Shown here piece by piece: positions 32,698 through 43,445 of a stretch of 64,000 bases of DNA. Below the pieces are notes generated by a model, which had not been told where the DNA came from, ran no database searches, and saw nothing but the letters and a program-made list of their open reading frames with translations. A program made the position numbers and the translations under genes. The DNA is taken from the NCBI RefSeq assembly GCF_048569485.1, contig NC_134357.1:474728187-474792186 (forward strand). The letters are read 5' to 3'. Source of the stretch: Anomaloglossus baeobatrachus. Taxonomy: Eukaryota > Chordata > Amphibia > Anura > Aromobatidae. Each line of letters begins with the position of its first letter. The stretch's first letter is position 1.

Positions 32698-33112
32698 GGC
32701 TAGGTTCGCACACTGCGTCTTTTTGACGCTGCGTTTTTGTGCGTTTTTGGCCGCTAAAAACGCACAAAAACGCACCTGCGTCGAAAAAACGCATCAACAA
32801 ACGCATGCGTTTTTGCCGCGATTTGGTGCGTTTTTGGCTGCGTTTTGCTGCGTTTTTGATCTCTGCGTTTTGCTGCGTTTTTCCAATGCATTGCATGGGG
32901 GGAAAACGCAGAAAAACGCAGGAAAGAACTGACATGTCCATTTTTTTTTTTTTAACTCAAAAACGCAGGTAAAAAAACCAGATGTGTGCGGACAGCAAAA
33001 ATGAAAACTCATAGACTTTGCTGGGGAAGCAAAGTCCTGCAGTTTTGAGGCCAAAAACGCACCCGAAAAACGCGCAAAAACGCCGCGAAAAACGCACTGT
33101 GCGCACATAGCC
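32698..33112. mobile_element. Harbinger-like MITE (415 bp), GGCTAKGTKCGCAC family
   Basis: The ends are GGCTAGGTTCGCACACTGCG and the reverse complement of GGCTATGTGCGCACAGTGCG, flanked by TTA (32,695-32,697 and 33,113-33,115). The interior is built from AAAAACGCA-type repeats on both strands, which gives a highly self-complementary sequence. Non-coding. Confidence 0.9.
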
Positions 33113-33115
33113 TTA

Positions 33116-34144
33116 CATTTTACTGGTGCTCCTTTCATGTCTCTGCTACATCTCAACCCCTTCCATCCTCTCTATACATCTCAAATGCCTCTAAGTTAAC
33201 CCTATCTATACTTTACTGGTGCTCCTCTCATGACCCCTCTGCATCTCAACCCCTTTCATCCTCTCTATACATCTCATGTCATCCCCCCTCCTTTCATTCT
33301 TCACCTTCTTAACCCCTTCACACCCAATCTGTCTTTACACCACACTTACAACTGATATCTCCACCTTGCCAGCACATCCAGCAATATGTCTAGATCTTCA
33401 TACATAACTCCCATCTAATCTTTACCCTGCATTCTACATGTGCTATACCCATTTTGTCCAGCATACTTTTAAGGTCTTTAAGGTCTTTTTCTCATGTTAC
33501 ACACAACAGGATTTTTGCCATGCTTTCCTTACCACAATGCTTCTTTTAATTCTATCTGTACAAAACTATGCTCCCCTTACAATCTTTACTGCATCTTAAC
33601 CCTTCTCATCTATATTTTTCTGCCAGTAGCTATTTATTCTTTATTTCTCAACATTTATTATACCATTTAACTCTCTCATACCCCATTTTCTTCTCATCCT
33701 CTACCCTGGTATAACATCTTCTTTTTAGTTACTAATACCTACTCCTTATCACATTATCTCAAGCTTTTTTTTATACACCATCCTCTCCATCTTATTCTTC
33801 CATCTTGCAAACATTCCCCCCCTCCTCCCCTTTTTTTCCACACTGCCCATCTTCAACATAACACACACATACAAACATTCCTTCTTCTGTCTCAACTCTT
33901 ACATCATACATCTGATTCCTCAAACATTCCTCTCTTCTATTCATCATTCTCCCCCGTTTTTCTCATCTTTATCTCTTTCTCACCCTTCTCCCCCCCTTCT
34001 TTGTTGCTTCTTTGTCTCTTTTGATTCTTCTCCCACTTCTTCCCCCCTGCTCCCCCCCTTCTTCCTCCTCTTTCCCTCAGGCTTCCAGCCTCTTAATAAA
34101 TGCCTTCATAGACTTCTATAAACTTGTTTCACCAAATGAACCCA
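33116..34144. other. Pyrimidine-rich spacer with a 100-bp duplication
   Basis: No gene is seen. A segment around TTTACTGGTGCTCCT at 33,119-33,180 recurs at about 33,210-33,275. From 33,800 to 34,080 the plus strand is almost wholly C and T. Short open frames here are low-complexity artefacts. Confidence 0.6.
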
Positions 34145-34884
34145 ATCGTACTCAGAGCCGGATTATAGGCGGGGCAGGCGGGGCTCCAGCCCAGGGGCCC
34201 CCACCAAAAGAGCTTCTAAGGGGGCCCCCAACATACTTGGCACTAGGCACCTGTCAGCATTTTTTTTTTTTCACACCCTCTCCCCCTCCGTAAAGACAGT
34301 CTAATAAATCAGCTGTGTTTTCGGGGAGGGGGGGCGCGGGGTGTTGGAGCACCGCTATTTATTTGCATCTGCATCTCTAAGACGCAAAACAAACTGCGGG
34401 CACAGGACGCTGATTGACCCCGGAAGTACCAGCGTCCGCTTGCACTTCCGGGGTCAAAGGTGTGCTAATGCTCCCAGCTATGTGCTGCGGCCGTACCCAG
34501 CGAGGGGGAGGGGCAGCTGCCCCCCCCTAGAAGCAGGGGCATGGTGTGGTGGCCCGCTGTATCTGCTGTTCCCGCTGCGCTCCTCTACAGTGTGTACATG
34601 CCAGGCACACTAGCAGGAGGCAGCGCGCGTGCCAGCTCTGCTGTGTGCTGTGCTCGGCATGTACACACTGTAGAGGAGCGCAGCAGTGCCAGAGCCGATG
34701 ACCGCAGCTTCCTCTTTCCGTTCCTATTCAAATGTATTTGCATCTTTCAGACGTAAATACATTTGAACAGCGCGCCGGGACTGGGCCCCGCCCCCGACGT
34801 GCAGCAACGTGATGAGATCAGCACCTTGCTGACGTCATCACAGTGCTGCAGGCGCCGGGACACAGGAGACATGGAGCAGTAAGC

Positions 34885-35917
34885 TGTTACATCTCGTGGC
34901 TCTCCTCTTGCAAGGAATGAGGTGGTCCCCCATTCCTTGTCTGCCGCAAGCCCTCCTGCTCAGCAGCGCCAAAGGTCTGGGAGACTGCAGGAGTTTCCTC
35001 CTCCTAGATGCAGCAGAAGGGTGACACCTAGTGGTTTACTCCTTGTAAGGAATGGAGTGGTTTCCCATCCCTTGCCTGCCACGTGCCCTCCTGCTCGGCA
35101 TCGCAGAGGGTCGGAGTGGTTGCACAGTGTGCAAAGGATAGATGCTCAGGGAAGCAGCAAGACTTCCCTTAGCTCTGCACATTGTGAAACCGAAGATACC
35201 GCCTTTATGACCCAGAGGCAGGAGGTTGAGCATGTGCCCCACGTGACGTCTTCTGATTCGCTCACTGGTATCACACGGCCAGATATCGAGGCTGGTGATG
35301 TGCTGAATCCTGACTGGCCGGGCCAGGACGTCACAGATCATGATTGGGTCATATCCGTCTCGCGCCCGCCCTTGCCTGGAGCTACATCTCCTTAAAAACC
35401 CCTCCTGCCATCATGGCGGCGCGCGACCATCCTTCTATGTTTGGATGTCTGGCAGCGTGCTGCCACGCCACTGTACAGATGTCATTGTATTTGCAGGTCT
35501 CGCCCCTGTCTTGCTGCTCCGGCAGTATTCTGTTTAACAGGCTGTGTTCCTGTCCCAGGTGAGCTCCTTGAATCTCTGTCGGACTCACCTGGTTTCTGAA
35601 GCACACGTGCGTGGGCACCTCTGTGCTACCCTCGTGCCATATTCCTGTGACTCACGCTGGCACACGTGCGTAGGCACCTCTGTGCGTCCCCGTGCAACAG
35701 GTACAACGAGTTGTGAGCCCCATGCCATACAACCCTCACGGGTTAGGGCGGACAGGTGTACGCAGATCGTCTGTGACATTCCAGACGATCGCTAGCAGCA
35801 ACCCGCTCACTCTTCTCCCACCATAGCAGCGGTCCCTTACACCGCACAGTGGACCTTGACCGGCGGAAGCTGTCCATATACCATCTTGGCACGCTTCCCC
35901 GGGTCCCCCTCGTAACA
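34885..35917 (+). repeat. Left LTR of non-autonomous gypsy element
   Basis: 1,033 bp, about 26 bp longer than its partner owing mainly to an extra GCACACGTGCGT-containing segment near 35,650-35,690. A TTAAAAACCCC sequence near 35,390 is a possible weak TATA substitute. Confidence 0.92.
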
Positions 35918-35984
35918 TTACGGTCGCGCCAAAGGTCTGGCTATGGCAGAAGAGCAGCAGCAGTTGCTGCGTTATGTGCAGTAG

Positions 35985-38132
35985 TTGGAGTCACGATTGG
36001 CAGCTGTGGAGCGGTCTTCCCCCGATAAGGCTGCTCTAGCGACAATTGCCACCCAAGCGGCTACTCAGGCTGTGGAATTGAGCGGAAAGTCGCCTCGCCT
36101 TGCGCTCCCAGAGCGCTTCAACGGGGACAGCTCCGAGTGCCGTGGTTTCATAAACCAGGTTACCACCTACTTGGAGATGTCCGCCACTCTTTATGCTACT
36201 GAGAAGGCGAAAGTAGCATTCGTCCAGTCTCTGCTCACAGGGAGAGCGCTAAAATGGTCCACGCCGTTGTGGGAGTGCGGAGATCGGGTGGTAAATCACC
36301 TTCCAGTTTATCTTGAGGCCATGAGAAAGGTGTTCCTCGGGCCTCAAGTCACCCATGACTCCGCGCTGCGACTCCTACGCCTTCGGCAAAAGTCCACTTC
36401 AGTCGGGGACTTTGCGGTGCAGTTCAGGACACTCGCCGCAGAGCTGGACTGGCCAGATAAAGTCCTTGTCCCTGTGTTCTGGGAGGGTCTGGCAGGGTTC
36501 GTCAAAGACGCGCTGGCCACGCGTGATGTGCCGACCACCTTAGAGGCCTTGATATGTCTTGCTTCTCGCATAGACATCCGCCACGCGGAGCGGAGGCTCA
36601 AGGTCTCTTCGGTACCCACGTCTACCTGGCCTACAGAGCCTCTGACTCTCCTTCCCCACCAGACCAGTCTCCCAGCCAGTTCTGTTGATGACTCTGTGGA
36701 GCCCATGGAAGTCTCCAAAGTGGTCTCCTCTACCACAGGCTCTCGGCCGCCGGTCGTTTGCTTTGCCTGTGGGCAGAGGGGACATGTAGCTACCCGATGT
36801 TCAAAACCATCGGAAAAGAGACAGTGTCTGGTTTCCATCAGAGGAGGAACCCTAGACGCTGCCTCTCCTTCTAAATTAAGCCTCAGCGCCCAGTTGCAGT
36901 TCGGCACCACTGTCTTCCCTGCCCTGGCTTGCTTAGACACTGGCGCTGACGGCAATTTCATTTCAGCCTCCCTGGCAACTAGGTACTCTGTTCCCCTGGT
37001 CCTGTTGCCTAAACCAATCAGTGTCCAGGTAGTCAACGGGTCCCTACTTGTCAAACCCATTACCCAGATCACCGTCCCTCTCAGGATGGATGTATCACCA
37101 GGCCACCATGAGCAGGTGTCCTTTCTGGTGCTTCCAAAAGGGATGGATGAGATCCTACTAGGACTCCCCTGGTTGAAACGGCATGCTCCGATACTCAACT
37201 GGACAACAGGGGAGATCTCGTCCTGGGCAGGGTCATGTAAGGAACACCTCGGGACCACCGGGTCACCCATTCCCCTAGACCTGGTGCCACCTGGCCAGAC
37301 CCTCGTTCCCCCTAGGTTACGGAACGATGTACTTTCCTGGGACCATACCTCCAAGGTCGTGGGCCTCTTCAGGTCCAAAAGGACCAGAGTTCTAGAGGCC
37401 AGGCATGATTGGTGGCCGACGGCCGACTCCTCGTCCGACAACCCTGAAGTAGCGAGGTTGGTTAAAACAAAAATCGTTCAGGGCAAGAGGTACTTCCTCG
37501 TGGAGTGGGTCGGTCGTGGACCGAAGCATAGGACCTGGGAATTGGAGGATCATGTCCACGCTCTGGGTTTGGTGGCAGCCTTTGAGCACAGGCAGCGGGG
37601 GGGCCCTAGACGGGGGGGTAATGTTACATCTTGTGGCTCTCCTCTTGCAAGGAATGAGGTGGTCCCCCATTCCTTGTCTGCCGCAAGCCCTCCTGCTCAG
37701 CAGCGCCAAAGGTCTGGGAGACTGCAGGAGTTTCCTCCTCCTAGATGCAGCAGAAGGGTGACACCTAGTGGTTTACTCCTTGTAAGGAATGGAGTGGTCT
37801 CCCATCCCTTGCCTGCCACGTGCCCTCCTGCGCGGCATCGCAGAGGGTCGGAGTGGTTGCACAGTGTGCAAAGGATAGATGCTCAAGGAAGCAGCAAGAC
37901 TTCCCTTAGCTCTGCACATTGTGAAACCGAAGATCCCGCCTTTATGACCCAGAGGCAGGAGGTTGAGCATGTGCCCCACGTGACGTCTTCTGATTCACTC
38001 ACTGGTATCACACGGCCAGATAACGAGGCTGGTGATGTGCTGAATCCTGACTGGCCGGGCCAGGACGTCACAGATCATGATTGGGCCATATCCGTCTCGC
38101 GCCCGCCCTTGGCTGGAGCTACATCTCCTTAA
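35985..38132 (+). CDS. Gag-protease-chromodomain frame of non-autonomous gypsy element
   Basis: A 715-codon open frame. Residues 1 to about 250 are gag (ALKWSTPLWECGDRVV, then DWPDKVLVPVFWEGL). The zinc knuckle CFACGQRGHVATRC is near residues 258-271. The retropepsin active site CLDTGADGNFISAS is near 316-330, and LLGLPWLKRHAP near 390. A short integrase N-terminal scrap (SWDHTSKVVG) follows near 450. A chromodomain-like end (KRYFLVEWVGRGPKHRTWE) lies near 500-530. Codons after about 545 are read out of the right LTR and are probably not part of the protein. Chromodomains in this class are known from integrase C-termini; here it would be linked to gag-protease. Element fossil; expression unknown. 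Confidence 0.85.
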   Translation: MESRLAAVERSSPDKAALATIATQAATQAVELSGKSPRLALPERFNGDSSECRGFINQVTTYLEMSATLYATEKAKVAFVQSLLTGRALKWSTPLWECGDRVVNHLPVYLEAMRKVFLGPQVTHDSALRLLRLRQKSTSVGDFAVQFRTLAAELDWPDKVLVPVFWEGLAGFVKDALATRDVPTTLEALICLASRIDIRHAERRLKVSSVPTSTWPTEPLTLLPHQTSLPASSVDDSVEPMEVSKVVSSTTGSRPPVVCFACGQRGHVATRCSKPSEKRQCLVSIRGGTLDAASPSKLSLSAQLQFGTTVFPALACLDTGADGNFISASLATRYSVPLVLLPKPISVQVVNGSLLVKPITQITVPLRMDVSPGHHEQVSFLVLPKGMDEILLGLPWLKRHAPILNWTTGEISSWAGSCKEHLGTTGSPIPLDLVPPGQTLVPPRLRNDVLSWDHTSKVVGLFRSKRTRVLEARHDWWPTADSSSDNPEVARLVKTKIVQGKRYFLVEWVGRGPKHRTWELEDHVHALGLVAAFEHRQRGGPRRGGNVTSCGSPLARNEVVPHSLSAASPPAQQRQRSGRLQEFPPPRCSRRVTPSGLLLVRNGVVSHPLPATCPPARHRRGSEWLHSVQRIDAQGSSKTSLSSAHCETEDPAFMTQRQEVEHVPHVTSSDSLTGITRPDNEAGDVLNPDWPGQDVTDHDWAISVSRPPLAGATSP

Positions 38133-38628
38133 AAACCCCTCCTGCCATCATGGCGGCGCGCGACCGTCCTTCTATGTTTGGATGTCTGGCAGCGTGCTGC
38201 CACGCCACTGTACAGACGTCATTGTATTTGCAGGTCTCGCCCCTGTCTTGCTGCTCCGGCAGTATTCCGTTTAACAGGCTGTGTTCCTGTCCCAGGTGAG
38301 CTCCTTGAATCTCTGTCGGACTCACCTGGTTTCTGAAGCACACGTGCGTGGGCACCTCTGTGCTACCCTCGTGCCATATTCCTGTGACTCCCGCTGGCAC
38401 ACGTGCAACAGGTACACCGAGTTGTGAGCCCCGTGCCATACAACTTTCACGGGTTAGGGCGGACAGGTGTACGCAGATCGTCTGTGACATTCCAGACGAT
38501 CGCTAGCAGCAACCCGCTCACTCTTCTCCCACCATAGCAGCGGTCCCTTACACCGCACAGTGGACCTTGACCGGCGGAAGCTGTCCATATACCATCTTGG
38601 CACGCTTCCCCGGGTACCACTCGTAACA
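37622..38628 (+). repeat. Right LTR of non-autonomous gypsy element
   Basis: 1,007-bp partner of the left LTR. It begins directly after the polypurine tract and ends CTCGTAACA, followed by the GTAAGC target duplication at 38,629-38,634. Confidence 0.92.
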
Positions 38629-38820
38629 GTAAGCGCTCCATGGAAGAGCTGAAGAGACAGGTTTAATTAATGGAGATGTGTGGGGAGGGGCTGAGGACAC
38701 ATAACGGGGAACATTTGTGAAGGAACACAGCTCTGTGACAGGCAGAGGATGAGTACTGTATTCCGAGGGAGGGGGGGAGGCAGGCGTGTGTAGGGATGGG
38801 GCAGTGTAATTTGTATGTGT

Positions 38821-39415
38821 AGGGGGTGATGAGGGTTGTATTGTATGTGGGGGGGAGGGGTAATGGAGGGCGCATTGTATTGTGTGTGTGTGGGGGGAGG
38901 GGTAATGGAGGGTGCATTGTAGTGTGTGTGGGGGGAGGGGTAATGGAGGGTGCATTGTATTGTGTGTGGGGGGAGGGGTAATGGAGGGTGCATTGTATTG
39001 TGTGTGGGGGGAGGGGTAATGGAGGGTGCACTGTATTGTGTGTGGGGGGAGGGGTAATGGAGGGTGTATTGTGTGTGGGGGGGGAGGGGTAATGAGGGGT
39101 GCATTGTATTGTGTGTGGGGGGAGAGGTAATAAGGGGTGCATTGTATTGTGTGTGTGTGTGTGTGTGTGTGTGGGGAGGGGTAATGAGGGGTGCATTGTA
39201 TTGTGTCTGTGGGGAGGGGTAATGAGGGGTGCATTGTATTGTGTGTGGGGGGAGGGGTAATGGAGGGTGCATGTATTGTGTGTGGGGGGAGGGGTAATGG
39301 AGGGTGCATTGTATTGTGTGTGGGGGAGGGGTAATGGAGGGTGTATTGTATTGTGTGTGGGGGGAGGGGTAATGGGGGGTGCATTTATTGTGTGTGGGGG
39401 GAGGGGTAATGGGGG

Positions 39416-39460
<45 letters not shown>

Positions 39461-39475
39461 GGGGTGCATTGTAGT
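38821..39475. repeat. 38-bp GT-rich minisatellite
   Basis: About 15 tandem copies of a roughly 38-bp unit containing GTAATGGAGGGTGCATTGTA and a G-run, with internal (GT)n expansions near 39,150 and 39,420. Because 38 is not a multiple of three, all three minus frames stay open in rotation, giving spurious proline/threonine-rich frames of 200-280 codons. It lies inside the hAT element. Confidence 0.9.
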
Positions 39476-39847
39476 GTGTGTGTGTGTGTCAGACCTGTGT
39501 GTGTAAGAAGCAGTACTGTGTGTGTATATATGAATTAGAGCAGTTTGTGCGGTCCCCCCAGAACTATATGGGTTCCCCAGAGTGCTATGTCACCCATCCC
39601 AGTAATAAGTACACCACCAGAGCTGTTTGCCACTCCAGTAACGTCTATGCCCCTGCCCCTCCTGTAATGTATATATTGTAGCCCCTAGCCCCTCCTGATG
39701 TATATAGAGCAGTGCTGTCAGTGTGCAGTCATGTTTGTTAGTGACAGCCATCGTGAAACACAGCCACATGTCCTGAAGGAGTTGGACGGAAACAAGCGGG
39801 AGAGGTGAGTGAGGCTGCTGGCGACTTTCCCATGTTAATACCTGTAA

Positions 39848-40231
39848 GGGCTCATGCGCATGTAACTGCTGAATATTCTGCAGCAATTTGACAGCACATG
39901 TGCGCATCAAATCGCTGCAAAAACACTGCATAATGGATGCAGTTTTTCTGTACAAAAAAAGCCGATTTGATGCGCTCAGGATGCTTACTCTCCCATAGAC
40001 AGAGCGGGAGCTGCATCCATAGCGCATGGAATAATTGACATGCTCATTTTATGAATGCACAGATTTGGGTCAACATTTTAGCACCCAAATCGCTGTGTTC
40101 ATGAAAGTAACGTGCGCACGTCTCATGCACAATCTTCATAGATTGTGCAGGGGACGCAGGACGCATGCATTTACACTGCAGTGATATACGCAGCGTAAAT
40201 GCATGGAATTACGCAACGTGTGCACAAGCCC
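39848..40231. mobile_element. Harbinger-like MITE (384 bp)
   Basis: The ends are GGGCTCATGCGCATG and the reverse complement of GGGCTTGTGCACACG, flanked by TAA (39,845-39,847 and 40,232-40,234). Non-coding. Related in style to the 32,698 element. Confidence 0.85.
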
Positions 40232-40468
40232 TAATGCGTCTGTGTCTGCATGTATGTCAGTGTATATGACCGTGCATATATTTGTCTGTTTATATGTATT
40301 TTTCTGAATTTGTCTTCAAATATGTATATGTACGTATGCCTGTATGTGTATGTGCGTGTGTGTGTGTGTGGATGGGGTCCACTGAGACTCTTTCACCCGG
40401 AGGCCACAAAAACCTGGAGCCGGCCCTGACTGCCTTAACATTGGGATCAATAAAAAATATGTGAGTAA

Positions 40469-41007
40469 AGCGGGCTTTACACGCTACAATATATCTAACG
40501 ATGTGTTGGCGGGGTCACGTCGTAAGTGACGCATATCCGGCATCGTTAGTGATATTGTAGTGTGTGACAGCTACGAGCGACCCTAATTGTGCGTTAAAAC
40601 GTTGATCGCATACATGTCGTTCATTTTCTAAAAATTGAACGTCTGGTTGTTCATCGTTCTTGAGGCAGCACACATCGTTCCGTGTGACACCCCGGGAACG
40701 ATGAACACAGCTTACCTGCGTCCCGCCGGCAATGCGAAAGGAAGGAGGTGGGCGGGATGTTTACGTCCCGCTCATCTCCGCCCCTCCGCTTCTATTGGCC
40801 GGCCGCTGTGTGACGCCGAACGTCCCTCCCACTTCAGGAAGTGGATGTTCGCCGCCCACAGCGAGGTCGTTTGGAAGGTAAGTACGTGTGACGGGGGTTA
40901 ATCGTTTGTGCGACACGGGCAACAAATTGCCTGTTCCGCACGTACGATGGGGGCGTGTGCGATCGCATATGAGATCGCATATGTAATTGAAACGTGTAAA
41001 GCAGCCT
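40469..41007. mobile_element. Harbinger-like MITE (539 bp)
   Basis: The ends AGCGGGCTTTACACG and the reverse complement of AGGCTGCTTTACACG are flanked by TAA (40,466-40,468 and 41,008-41,010). The interior matches the truncated copy at 12,711-13,170 and, inverted, the element at 47,543-48,126. Confidence 0.87.
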
Positions 41008-41032
41008 TAACTCTACTTTCTGTGTATATGTG

Positions 41033-41225
41033 ACTGCTGTGAGTGATCCTGGACTGTATCTGTATTGTACTGTGTGTATAAGTGACGGCTGTGAGTGATC
41101 CTGGACTGTGTCTGTATTGCACTGTGTGTATAAATGACGGCTGTGAGTGATCCTGGACTGTATCTGTATTGTACTGCGTGTATAAGTGACGGATGTGAGG
41201 TATCCTGGACTGTATCTGTATTGTA
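41033..41225. repeat. 52-bp tandem repeat, about four copies
   Basis: Units of the form GTGACGGCTGTGAGTGATCC followed by TGGACTGTATCTGTATTG and a GTGTATAA spacer. It lies within the hAT element just after the miniature element. Confidence 0.85.
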
Positions 41226-41399
41226 GTATTGTAAATCTGAATGTGGCAGAACAGGATAAGATAAATGTTCATTGGATTTATATCTAAATGCTACAGTTTG
41301 TGCTCTACTGTTATGGCTAAAAATGTTAACGTTATGGGGCCCCCACCAGATTTTCTGCCCAGGGGCCCCCACCAACCTTAATCTGGCCCTGATCATACT

Positions 41400-41715
41400 A
41401 ATTGTCTACATCCATAATGTATTTAGTTGTACATATGTGAATATCGTCTTTATATGTTTTTCCTTTGTATTGTATACATGACTTTGTCAAATTTTGTATA
41501 TACTGTATACCAATGGATTTTTTTTCTGTATACAGTGCAACTGAGGAAGGTCCGTTGTGGACCGAAAACGTTTTTTTTTCATGCACATTAAATATACTTG
41601 AATCACTTTCAAGTTCGGGAGTGCCTTGTTTAATTACATTGTATGGCTTTGGAACCTGGGGAGCACCCCTATTTCTCTTGACATCCCTACAAGGAAGTGC
41701 CATTTCTTTTTTTTA
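41400..41715 (+). mobile_element. PLE terminal-repeat fragment
   Basis: AT-rich fragment between the hAT end and gypsy C, carrying the hammerhead-like fold at 41,535-41,586. No coding sequence remains. PLE assignment rests on that fold and on its resemblance to the 23.6-kb copy around the core. Confidence 0.5.
41535..41586 (+). ncRNA. Hammerhead-like fold in PLE fragment
   Basis: The order is GTGCA, A, CTGAGGA, AGGTCC, GTTGT, GGACC, GAAAACG, a T-run, TGCAC. Stem II is a perfect five pairs (GGTCC with GGACC) and stem I five pairs across a T-rich gap. CTGAGGA differs from CTGATGA by one base. The T-run in place of stem III suggests decay. Confidence 0.45.
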
Positions 41716-42033
41716 CAGAGGTACTCGTAGTGGCCGTCCTAAGTATTAAAGGCTGTTTTCCACTCGTCACCCTCTCGGATGCGAATAATATTATAAGCCT
41801 CTCGCTGATCCGGCTTTGTGAAGACTCTAGCTCCCCGAAACCTATCAAAAAGTTCTGAAATCAGAGGTAGAAGATACTTGTTATTCGTGATTGCATTAAG
41901 GCCCCTATAGTCTATACAAGGCTGCAATGTACCCTCTTTCTGTACAAAGAAGAAACCAGCCCCAGCAGGAGACAATGATTTCCTTATGAAGCCCCTCTCC
42001 AAACTATCCTTAATGTATGCAGACATAGTCTCA

Positions 42034-42806
42034 GGGGTACTTCTCACATAGTGAGATCGCTAGAGAGATTGCTAGGGAGATCGCTGCTGAGTCATAGGTT
42101 TTGTGACGTACCAGTGAACTCATCAGCGATCTCGCTGTGTGCAACACTCGCTGATCATTACACAATGTTCTGGTTCATTTTTTGGTTGTCGAGCTCCCGC
42201 AGGGCAGCATGCATCGGTGTGTTTCACACCTTACCCAACGACCTCGTTCGCAATTCACGTAGGCGTGCATCTTCGTTGTTTTCCGCGCCCTCTCTGTTCC
42301 AATTGGTGATCGCTACTGCGTTCAGATTGGCTGCTTCCATCCTCTGTTCTGGCTTGTAGGTCGCAGTACATTTCAGAGGGCTGAATTCACTTGTCCCGGA
42401 CCGCGTGTAGCAGCAGATCGTAAGACAGTCCATTCTGCATCGGGACTGTAGGATGGACAAGGATAGAGAAGGATGGAAGCGCTATTATGTTGCCTTCTCT
42501 AAAGGCAAGGTCGCCCAGTCACAACGCAGTTACGACCACCAATCGGAGCAGAGGGGGTGCGGAAAATGCAATGCAGATGCACGCCTATGTTACTAATCAA
42601 GATTTGAATCATGCTATGTGACAGGGTCGCAGCGACCACCGATATCGTTGTACAGGTCAGTATGGGTCGCTGTATTGTTGCTGCATCGTTGGGAAGATCT
42701 GACTGTTTCACAGCTCACTAGCGACCCTGTAGCGACGTACTAGCGATCCTGACCAGGTCGTATCGTGGTCGGAATCTCTGGTACGTCATTTAGTGTGACG
42801 GTACCC
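42034..42806. mobile_element. Harbinger-like MITE (773 bp), same site as the 25.6-kb copy
   Basis: The ends are GGGGTACTTCTCACATAGTG and its imperfect reverse complement, flanked by TCA (42,031-42,033 and 42,807-42,809). Interior and position in gypsy C match 25,623-26,411, with small length differences. Confidence 0.9.
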
Positions 42807-43445
42807 TCAGTCTCAGGAACAAATAGTGGATATACTTGACCCGAGGAGGTTAGGCTCCTGAAATGAGGTAAATGGGACAATCATAAGGACCATGAAGATT
42901 AAGAGTTAAAGCAGCCCTTTTTTTTTTTTTTAGAAAAGACGCCCGCGTAGTGCCAGTATTGATGCAGTAGCATGGCCAAATCAGATTGACCAGCAGAAGA
43001 AACTGTCTCTACTACCATTGGTAGACAATGCTCCTCACAAGTGGCACCCCACTTAAGTATCTCACCGGTTGACCAGTCAATATGAGGAAAATCTTGTCGC
43101 AACCATGGCAACCTCAATAACAACTCATCCATACTATCTGAGATGACAAGGAAGGAGATGATCGCCTGGTGCTGAGGAGATATGGTGAGGATGATTGGTA
43201 TTGACTGGTGGAAGATAAGTTCGGGCAGGAGAGAGACGTTTACTACCCCGTACCTTAATGGGTTTGGGTAGCATCACAAGAGGGATAGAATGAAGATAGA
43301 TAAAGCTGGAAGACATAAAAATTTCATCCGCTCCAGTCTATGCAGGCCTTGGCAGATAGAGAAGCCATTTCAAATGATAGAGACACGGTATAGACAATCT
43401 TAGAGAGGGGTATGGCCATGCCTAGTGAGCCCCCTCCGACGGTAA

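Larger units (their letters stand above)
34885..38628 (+). mobile_element. Non-autonomous chromodomain gypsy element, structurally whole
   Basis: LTRs at 34,885-35,917 and 37,622-38,628 (TGTTACAT to CGTAACA) are nearly identical, and the element is flanked by perfect GTAAGC on both sides. The 1.7-kb interior carries one long frame joining gag and protease to an integrase scrap and a chromodomain. RT, RNase H and the integrase core are absent. A purine tract (CGGGGGGGTAA) precedes the right LTR. The interior starts with the same GCGCCAAAGGTCTGGC hairpin as other gypsy families here. It looks young and structurally whole as a derivative, but it must have depended on a full element for copying. 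Confidence 0.93.
34153..41391. mobile_element. hAT-type element with nested insertions
   Basis: The left end is CAGAGCCGGATTATAGG and the right end is the reverse complement of CAGGGCCAGATTAAGG, a CAGRGCC-type inverted repeat typical of hAT transposons. The flanks are 8-bp duplications ATCGTACT (34,145-34,152) and ATCATACT (41,392-41,399), one mismatch. Both subterminal regions carry GGGGCCCCC-type stretches. Removing the nested gypsy derivative leaves about 3.5 kb, itself holding two miniature elements and two tandem arrays. No hAT transposase is recognisable, so this is a non-autonomous copy. A second hAT-like end at about 40,428 (rc CAGGGCCGGCTCCAGG) shows another hAT piece is nested. Confidence 0.75.

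Noticed and set aside
36344-37441. 365-codon minus-strand frame
   Set aside because: It lies wholly antisense to the gag-protease frame of the 35,985 element and shows no recognisable motif.
38548-39469. Minus-strand proline/threonine-rich frames of 200-280 codons
   Set aside because: Produced by the 38-bp minisatellite, which keeps all frames open.
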